This document shows, in pieces, positions 59,251 to 64,000 of a DNA stretch of 64,000 bases. Every line of letters begins with the position of its first letter. Within the stretch, counting starts at the first letter, position 1. Source of the stretch: Nocardioides sp. Root1257 (GTDB lineage: Bacteria > Actinomycetota > Actinomycetes > Propionibacteriales > Nocardioidaceae); assembly GCF_001425175.1 (NCBI RefSeq), contig NZ_LMDV01000001.1, positions 1,075,454-1,139,453 of the forward strand. Direction: 5' to 3'. The notes below the pieces were generated by a model, which saw only the letters and a list, made by a program, of their open reading frames with translations, had not been told where the DNA came from and ran no database searches. The translations under genes and the position numbers were made by a program.

Positions 59251-59920
59251 GCTGACGCCCGTCGGCGTCGAAGTTGGCGGGGTCCAGCCAGCGCTCGTGC
59301 TCGGCCCGGACCGCCGGCCACTCCGTGTCGGTGACCGAGAACCAGTCCGTGTCGCGGTTGCGGCCCTTGGTCACCATGTGGTGCCGGAACCTGCCCTCGT
59401 AGACGAAGCCGAGCCGGTCCGCCGCCCGCCGGGACGGCTCGTTGAGGCTGTCGCACTTCCACTCGAAGCGCCGGTAGCCGAGGTCGTCGAACGCGTGCCG
59501 CATGCTCAGGTGGATCGCCTCGGTCGCGGCGCGGGTGCGCTGGAGCGTCCGGGCGTAGAGCACTCCGGCGATCTCGACCTGGCCCGTCGCCGGCTCGATC
59601 CTCATGTACGACGCGATGCCCTGCGCACCGCCACCGGTCGGCACGAGGGCGAACGTCACCATGTCCGCCGACGCCAGGTGCTGCTCGACCAGCGCCACCA
59701 TCGCCGGCACATCGGGCGGAGGGTCGGTCGGCCGGTAGGTCCAGAGCTCCTCGTCGCCGGGGTTGCAGAGCGCGTCGTGCAGCGACGCGGCGTGCTCGGT
59801 GCCGAGCGGCTCGAGGGCGACGTACCGCCCGGTCAGGGTGACGGGCACCGGGCGGGGGCGAGGCACCCAGTCCGGCACGACGTCGCCGATCCGCTGGCCG
59901 TGGACGTTCTCCTGGGGCAC
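59216..59920 (-). CDS. GNAT-family N-acetyltransferase
   Basis: A 234-residue RimJ/RimL-type GNAT protein (Y(V)ALEPLGTEHAASLHDAL start, then a NEPSRRAADRLGFVYEG acetyl-CoA-binding segment). GTG 59920 is preceded on the minus strand by TAGGGT and six bases, so probably leaderless. It is divergent from the Pr6Pr-like gene at 59943 with overlapping -10 boxes. Substrate unknown. Confidence 0.85.
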   Translation of the reverse strand: MPQENVHGQRIGDVVPDWVPRPRPVPVTLTGRYVALEPLGTEHAASLHDALCNPGDEELWTYRPTDPPPDVPAMVALVEQHLASADMVTFALVPTGGGAQGIASYMRIEPATGQVEIAGVLYARTLQRTRAATEAIHLSMRHAFDDLGYRRFEWKCDSLNEPSRRAADRLGFVYEGRFRHHMVTKGRNRDTDWFSVTDTEWPAVRAEHERWLDPANFDADGRQLSRLRVPRPAP

Positions 59921-59926
59921 GTCCGC

Positions 59927-59936
59927 ACCCTAGTCT
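59927..59936. promoter_or_regulatory. Overlapping divergent -10 boxes of two leaderless genes
   Basis: Minus TAGGGT (59927-59932) and plus TAGTCT (59931-59936) share two bases. Each lies six bases from its start codon (GTG 59920 and ATG 59943), so the intergenic region of 22 bases holds both promoters. Confidence 0.55.
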
Positions 59937-59942
59937 GCGCGG

Positions 59943-60584
59943 ATGGACGCAACGTGGGCCCGACGCTGGCACACGCTGACGGCCGTCGTCGTGGTCGGTG
60001 CGCTGCTGCTCCAGCTGGTCCTGGTGATCGCCGGCGACCGCGCCCTGCTCGACGAGGAGGAGCCCGGGCTCGCGATCCGGCTCGGGCGGCTCGTCTCGTA
60101 CTTCACCATCCAGAGCAACCTGCTGGTCGCTGCCGGGGCGATCACCCTGGCCCGCGACCCGGCCCGCGACGGCGCGAGCTGGCGGGTGCTGCGACTCGCC
60201 GGCCTGGTCGGCATCACCGTCACCGCCCTGGTCCACTTCTTCCTGCTGCGTCCGCTGCTCGACCTCCACGGGTGGAGCTTCGTGTGCGACAAGCTGCTGC
60301 ACATGGTCGTGCCGGCGCTGGCGGTGATCGGCTGGGCGGCGTTCGGCCCGCGGCCCCGGGTGGGCGGCCGGGTCATCGTGTGGGCCCTGGCCTGGCCGGT
60401 CGCCTGGACGGTCTGGACCCTCGCCATGGGCGCCGCGACCGGCTGGTTCCCCTACCCGTTCCTGGACTTCGACGACAAGGGCTGGGCGTCGATGCTCGTG
60501 GTCTGCGGGGGCATCACCGCACTGTTCCTCGCGCTCTTCGGCGTCGCCTGGGCCCTCGACCGACGCCTGCGAGCACGACCATGA
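59943..60584 (+). CDS. Pr6Pr/AIG1-like membrane protein
   Basis: A 213-residue integral membrane protein with six predicted membrane segments, resembling the Pr6Pr (FAR-17a/AIG1-like) family: SYFTIQSN and DKLLHMVVP segments are characteristic. Function unknown. The ATG is leaderless (TAGTCT-N6-ATG). Its stop overlaps the next start as ATGA. Confidence 0.8.
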   Translation: MDATWARRWHTLTAVVVVGALLLQLVLVIAGDRALLDEEEPGLAIRLGRLVSYFTIQSNLLVAAGAITLARDPARDGASWRVLRLAGLVGITVTALVHFFLLRPLLDLHGWSFVCDKLLHMVVPALAVIGWAAFGPRPRVGGRVIVWALAWPVAWTVWTLAMGAATGWFPYPFLDFDDKGWASMLVVCGGITALFLALFGVAWALDRRLRARP

Positions 60585-61945
60585 GCAGCCGGCGTACGAC
60601 GCTGGTGAAGCGCTGGGGCGGCCGGGCCGTCGGCCTCACCATCACGGCGATCGGCCTCTACGTCGTGCTGCCGAGCCTGCTGACGATGTTCCAGGCCTGG
60701 CCGCAGCTCGCGACGGTCGACGTGCCGTGGTTCTTCGTCCTGCTCGCCCTCCAGGCGGGCCGGCTGGTCTCGCTGTGGTGGCTGACCAAGCTGGCACTCG
60801 CGCCGTCCCACGTGGGCTGGGGCACGACCGCTACCGCCCAGCTGGCCGGGAGCGCCGCGGCCAAGGTCGTGCCTGGAGGCGGCGCGGTGGGAGGCGTCGT
60901 CCAGGCCAGGATCCTGATCGACGCCGGACAGCCGGCCGGGACCGTCGCGTCCGGGCTCGGCGCGATCGCGCTGCTCCAGAACGCGGTCCTCTTCCTGCTG
61001 CCGGTGCTCACGATCCCGGCGCTGCTCATCGGACCACCTCCCGCCAAGCAGCTGCAGCTCGGCCTGGTCGTGTCGGTGGTGCTGGCAGCCGTCATCGTGA
61101 CGATCGGCGTCACCGCGCTGACGTGGCCGGCGGTGCTCCGGACGGCCGGCCGCGGAATCGGCCGCGCCCTGCACGTCGTACGCCGGCGCACCACCCCGGA
61201 GTCGGTGGCCGCGGGTCTGCTCGCGCAGCGGGAGCGGATCGTCGACGGGTTCCACGGTCGCTGGCTGCGGGCGGTCTTCGCCACCGCGGCGACCCGGATG
61301 TTCGACTACGCCTCCCTGGTCGCCGCCCTGGTGGCCTTCGACGTGCACGCGCGACCGTCCGAGGTGCTGCTCGCCTTCGTCGTCTCCCAGGCACTCGCCG
61401 TCGTCCCGATCACGCCGGGCGGGGTCGGCTTCGTCGACCTCGGCCTCACCGGGATGCTCGTCCTCATCGGGGTACCGACCGAGACGGCGGTGATCGCCAC
61501 CCTGCTCTACCGACTGTTCTCGTTCTGGCTGCCGATCCCGCTCGGTCTCCTCGCGTGGACCGGCTGGCGGATCTCGCGGCGCTACGCTCGCCCCATGACG
61601 GAACGCGCAGGAGTCGACCCGACCGTCCCGCCGAGCGGCACCGGCTGCGTCGAGTGCGAGGCGTCGGGCGGCTGGTGGGTGCACCTGCGCCGGTGCACGC
61701 AGTGCGGCCACGTCGGCTGCTGCGACACCTCGCCGATGCAGCACGCGACCGCCCACTGGCGCGAGTCCGGGCACCCGGTGATCACCAGCTTCGAGCCCGG
61801 CGAGGACTGGTTCTGGGACTTCGCCACCGAGTCCGGCTTCCTCGGGCCGACCATGTGCCCGGCCACCGAGCACCCGCTCGACCAGCCCGCCCCCGGACCC
61901 GCCGGTCGCGTCCCGGACGACTGGCGCGACCACATCCACGAGTAG
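60581..61945 (+). CDS. Lysylphosphatidylglycerol-synthase-type membrane domain fused to UBP-type zinc finger
   Basis: A 454-residue protein. Residues 1-340 have eight or so membrane segments of the UPF0104/LPG synthase transmembrane region (AGSAAAKVVPGGGAVGGVVQ and PITPGGVGFVDLG segments). The last 100 residues form a UBP-type zinc finger (GCVEC, RCTQCGHVGCCD, then H..SGHP). The join falls at Met339, ATG 61595, which is preceded by TACGCT and six bases, the leaderless pattern. The zinc-finger part may also be expressed alone. Confidence 0.75.
   Translation: MSSRRTTLVKRWGGRAVGLTITAIGLYVVLPSLLTMFQAWPQLATVDVPWFFVLLALQAGRLVSLWWLTKLALAPSHVGWGTTATAQLAGSAAAKVVPGGGAVGGVVQARILIDAGQPAGTVASGLGAIALLQNAVLFLLPVLTIPALLIGPPPAKQLQLGLVVSVVLAAVIVTIGVTALTWPAVLRTAGRGIGRALHVVRRRTTPESVAAGLLAQRERIVDGFHGRWLRAVFATAATRMFDYASLVAALVAFDVHARPSEVLLAFVVSQALAVVPITPGGVGFVDLGLTGMLVLIGVPTETAVIATLLYRLFSFWLPIPLGLLAWTGWRISRRYARPMTERAGVDPTVPPSGTGCVECEASGGWWVHLRRCTQCGHVGCCDTSPMQHATAHWRESGHPVITSFEPGEDWFWDFATESGFLGPTMCPATEHPLDQPAPGPAGRVPDDWRDHIHE
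61583..61588 (+). promoter_or_regulatory. Possible internal leaderless promoter for the zinc-finger part
   Basis: TACGCT followed by six bases and in-frame ATG 61595. If used it would give a 116-residue UBP-type zinc finger from within the membrane-protein gene. Confidence 0.35.
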
Positions 61946-61958
61946 CCGCGTCGAGGCG

Positions 61959-63155
61959 TCAGGTCAGCGAGTCGAGCGCCTCGCGGACCAGGCCGACGCC
62001 GCGCTCGACCTCGTCGTACGACGTCGACAGCGGCGAGAGACCCAGGCGCAGGCCGCCCGGGTCGCGGTAGTCGGGGATGACGTCGCGCTCCCACAGGGCC
62101 GCGGTCACCTCCCGCATCAGCGGGTGGTTGAAGGTGACGTGGCCGCCGCGCCGGGCGGGGTCGCGGGGCGAGGCCAGGACGACGCCCAGCGGTCCGAGCA
62201 CCGACTCCCCCACCTCGATCGCGTACGACGTGAGCGCGACCGACTTCTCCCGCACCGCCTCGATGCCGACCGACTCGATCAGCGCGACCATGTCCTGCAT
62301 CGCGAGCATGCCGAGGACCGGCGGGGTGCCGGAGACGAAGCGACGGATCCCCGGTGCCGGGGCGTACGACGGCCCCATCAGGAAGGGGTCGACCGAGCCC
62401 AGCCAGCCCTGGATCGGCTGCGTGAGCGACCCGAGGTGCTCGGACGCGACGTAGCAGAAGGCCGGCGAGCCCGGCCCGCCGTTGAGGTACTTGTAGGTGC
62501 AGCCCACGGCGAGGTCGACGCCCCACTCGTCGAGCTGCACCGGCACCGACCCGGCCGAGTGGCAGAGGTCCCACAGCACCAGCGCGCCCGCGTCGTGGGC
62601 GATCCGCGTCAGGGTCGGCGCGTCCGCCAGCCAGGCCGACCGGTAGGCGACGTGCGAGAGGACGACGAGCGCGGTGGCCGGCCCGACGGCGGCGGAGAGT
62701 AGCTCCGGCGTCACCCCGGCGGCCGGGTCCACGTCGATCCACCGCAGGGTCAGGCTGCACTCCTCGGCGATGCCCGCCGCGACGTAGCGGTCCGTCGGGA
62801 AGTTGTCGCGGTCGATCACGATCTCGGTGCGGCCCGGGCGGGCGGCGACGCCGGCGCGCATCAGCTTGTAGAGCAGCACGGTGGTCGAGTCGCCGATGGT
62901 CGTCTGGCCGGGCGCCGCGCCGAGCACCACCCGACCGAGGTCGTCGCCGATGACCTGCGGCAGCTCCATCCAGCCCTCGTCCCAGCCACGGATCAGCCGG
63001 CCGCCCCACTCCTCCTCGACGAAGCGCGCGAGCCGCGGGCCACTGGCCGCGAGCGGGCGGCCCAGCGAGTTGCCGTCGAAGTAGACGAGCGGTGAGGACG
63101 CGCCCACGAAGAGGTCGCGGCAGGACGCCAGCGGATCCTGCGCGGGACGGCTCAT
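61959..63155 (-). CDS. kynU: Kynureninase
   Basis: A 398-residue PLP enzyme splitting kynurenine (or 3-hydroxykynurenine) into anthranilate and alanine. Family segments: [25 protein letters not shown] (Asp196) and the PLP-lysine site [10 protein letters not shown] (Lys222). Length normal. ATGA overlap with the kinase gene upstream. No other kynurenine-pathway gene is in the window. Confidence 0.92.
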   Translation of the reverse strand: MSRPAQDPLASCRDLFVGASSPLVYFDGNSLGRPLAASGPRLARFVEEEWGGRLIRGWDEGWMELPQVIGDDLGRVVLGAAPGQTTIGDSTTVLLYKLMRAGVAARPGRTEIVIDRDNFPTDRYVAAGIAEECSLTLRWIDVDPAAGVTPELLSAAVGPATALVVLSHVAYRSAWLADAPTLTRIAHDAGALVLWDLCHSAGSVPVQLDEWGVDLAVGCTYKYLNGGPGSPAFCYVASEHLGSLTQPIQGWLGSVDPFLMGPSYAPAPGIRRFVSGTPPVLGMLAMQDMVALIESVGIEAVREKSVALTSYAIEVGESVLGPLGVVLASPRDPARRGGHVTFNHPLMREVTAALWERDVIPDYRDPGGLRLGLSPLSTSYDEVERGVGLVREALDSLT

Positions 63156-64000
63156 GGCCGGGACGCCGTCAGGTCGCGGACGCTGGCGTAGCGCTCGCGC
63201 ACCGCGGGGGTCGGCTCGGCCTCCGTCGAGACGACGCCGGACAGCGGCCACGCGGGCGGCTCGGCGCTGCCGGCGAGCACCCAGGCGGCCTGGCGCGCCG
63301 CGCCGCGGGCGACGTACTCGCCCGGCGCAGGCACCGAGACCGGCAGTCCGAGGACCGCCGACGCGATCTCGCGCACGGCGGCCGAGCGGGCCGCGCCGCC
63401 GACCAGGATGATCCGTTCCACCGGCGTACCCAGCGCACGCACCGCGTCGACGGCGTCGGCGAGGCCGCAGATCATCCCCTCGACGGCTGCCCGCGCGAGG
63501 TACGCCGGGTTCGTCGTCTCGAGCCGGAGCCCGTGGAGGGCGCCGGTCGCGTCGGGCTTGTTGGGGGTGCGCTCGCCCTCGAGGTAGGGCACCAGGACCA
63601 GGCCGCCCGCTCCGGCAGGCGCCGACAGCGCGAGGTCGGAGAGCGCGCCGTGGTCGACGTCGAGCAGCCGGGCGGCCGCGTCGAGCACGCGGGCGGCGTT
63701 GAGGGTCGCGACCAGCGGCAGGAACCGTCCGGTCGCGTCGGCGAAGCCGGCCACCGCGCCGGTCACGTCGCCGACGGGCTGGTCGGCGACCGCGCACGCG
63801 ACCCCCGACGTACCGATCGAGACGACGACGTCGCCGGCGACAGCGCCGAGGCCCAGGGCGGCGCCGGCGTTGTCGCCGGTGCCCGGGCCGAGCAGCGCAC
63901 CCGACGGCATGGAGAGTCCCGACTCGGACGGACCGAGCACGCGCGGCAGGATCACGTCGTGGCCGAGCCCGAGCTCGAGCAGGTCGCGCCGGTAGTCGCC
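63152..64000 (-). CDS. xylB: FGGY-family carbohydrate kinase (xylulokinase-like), N-terminus beyond window
   Basis: The frame is open to base 64000, so 282 C-terminal residues are visible. [20 protein letters not shown] (phosphate-binding) and [14 protein letters not shown] (adenosine-binding) are FGGY kinase motifs and match xylulokinase best, though other sugar kinases cannot be excluded. It overlaps kynU as ATGA. Confidence 0.82.
   Translation of the reverse strand, partial: GDYRRDLLELGLGHDVILPRVLGPSESGLSMPSGALLGPGTGDNAGAALGLGAVAGDVVVSIGTSGVACAVADQPVGDVTGAVAGFADATGRFLPLVATLNAARVLDAAARLLDVDHGALSDLALSAPAGAGGLVLVPYLEGERTPNKPDATGALHGLRLETTNPAYLARAAVEGMICGLADAVDAVRALGTPVERIILVGGAARSAAVREIASAVLGLPVSVPAPGEYVARGAARQAAWVLAGSAEPPAWPLSGVVSTEAEPTPAVRERYASVRDLTASRP

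Overview
The window is 64 kb of very GC-rich DNA with tightly packed operons joined by 4-bp ATGA/GTGA or 1-bp TGATG overlaps, frequent GTG starts, leaderless promoters (TANNNT, 6-7 bases, then ATG/GTG), LPKTG wall-anchored proteins with a class E sortase, and an F420-type (LLM) oxidoreductase. This points to an actinobacterium; Nocardioides or a close relative is my best guess. Protein families were assigned by recognising motifs from memory, not by database search.

Layout. (1) 1-11063: a secreted protein cut by the window edge, then a 13-gene minus-strand catabolic operon (11063 to 839) with acyl-CoA dehydrogenase, two MaoC hydratases, a thiolase-like/DUF35 pair, CaiB CoA-transferase, MmgE/PrpD, RidA, LLM oxidoreductase and CitE-like lyase. 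(2) 11120-12786: a divergent pair, an RCCR-like protein and an epimerase-like protein. (3) 12806-22491: a branched-chain-amino-acid-type ABC uptake operon (substrate-binding lipoprotein, LivF, and LivH-LivM-LivG fused in one chain) that continues into two LPKTG-anchored surface proteins, then a large secreted membrane-anchored protein and a sortase. (4) 22492-29453: apparently unrelated genes (GH106-like rhamnosidase, small LuxR-type protein, LysR regulator, ECF sigma factor with a SnoaL-like tail, small membrane proteins). (5) 29475-36461: an eight-gene minus operon with an RCCR-like protein, a chlorophyllase-like hydrolase, a Rieske oxygenase, an RCCR/bilin-reductase-like protein, a beta-barrel protein, an SDR resembling chlorophyll b reductase, a membrane protein and a maleate-isomerase/arylmalonate-decarboxylase-like protein. 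(6) 36753-48375: a second oxygenase operon (flavin reductase fusion, ACAD-fold monooxygenase, FAD monooxygenase, two aldehyde dehydrogenases, a dimethylmalate-lyase-like enzyme), a GntR/FCD regulator, a tandem nitrilase-type amidase and an MFS transporter. (7) 48393-50747: LOG protein and a phage-type helicase. (8) 50951-54235: CaiB, isochorismatase-type amidase and a cupin-like protein, divergent from an HMG-CoA-lyase-like gene. (9) 54248-64000: core metabolism (ilvBNC with a leader-peptide attenuator, pterin dehydratase/VOC proteins, acetyltransferase, membrane proteins, kynureninase, a partial FGGY kinase).

Most striking point. Operon 5 brings together homologues of the enzymes plants use to break down chlorophyll: a NYC1/NOL-like reductase, a Rieske oxygenase with the pheophorbide-a-oxygenase type active-site layout, RCCR-like reductases (two here and one at 11120) and a chlorophyllase-like hydrolase. 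I infer a bacterial pathway for taking up and degrading chlorophyll, a phyllobilin or another tetrapyrrole. The wall-anchored proteins and ABC transporter would do uptake, and operons 1, 6 and 8 would degrade the pyrrole-derived fragments. An AT-rich 12-bp motif (ATATAYGATMTM) recurs at eight places, almost all at promoters of these operons and only weakly outside them, which suggests one regulon, possibly under the GntR protein at 44586. The substrate and the regulator assignment are inference.
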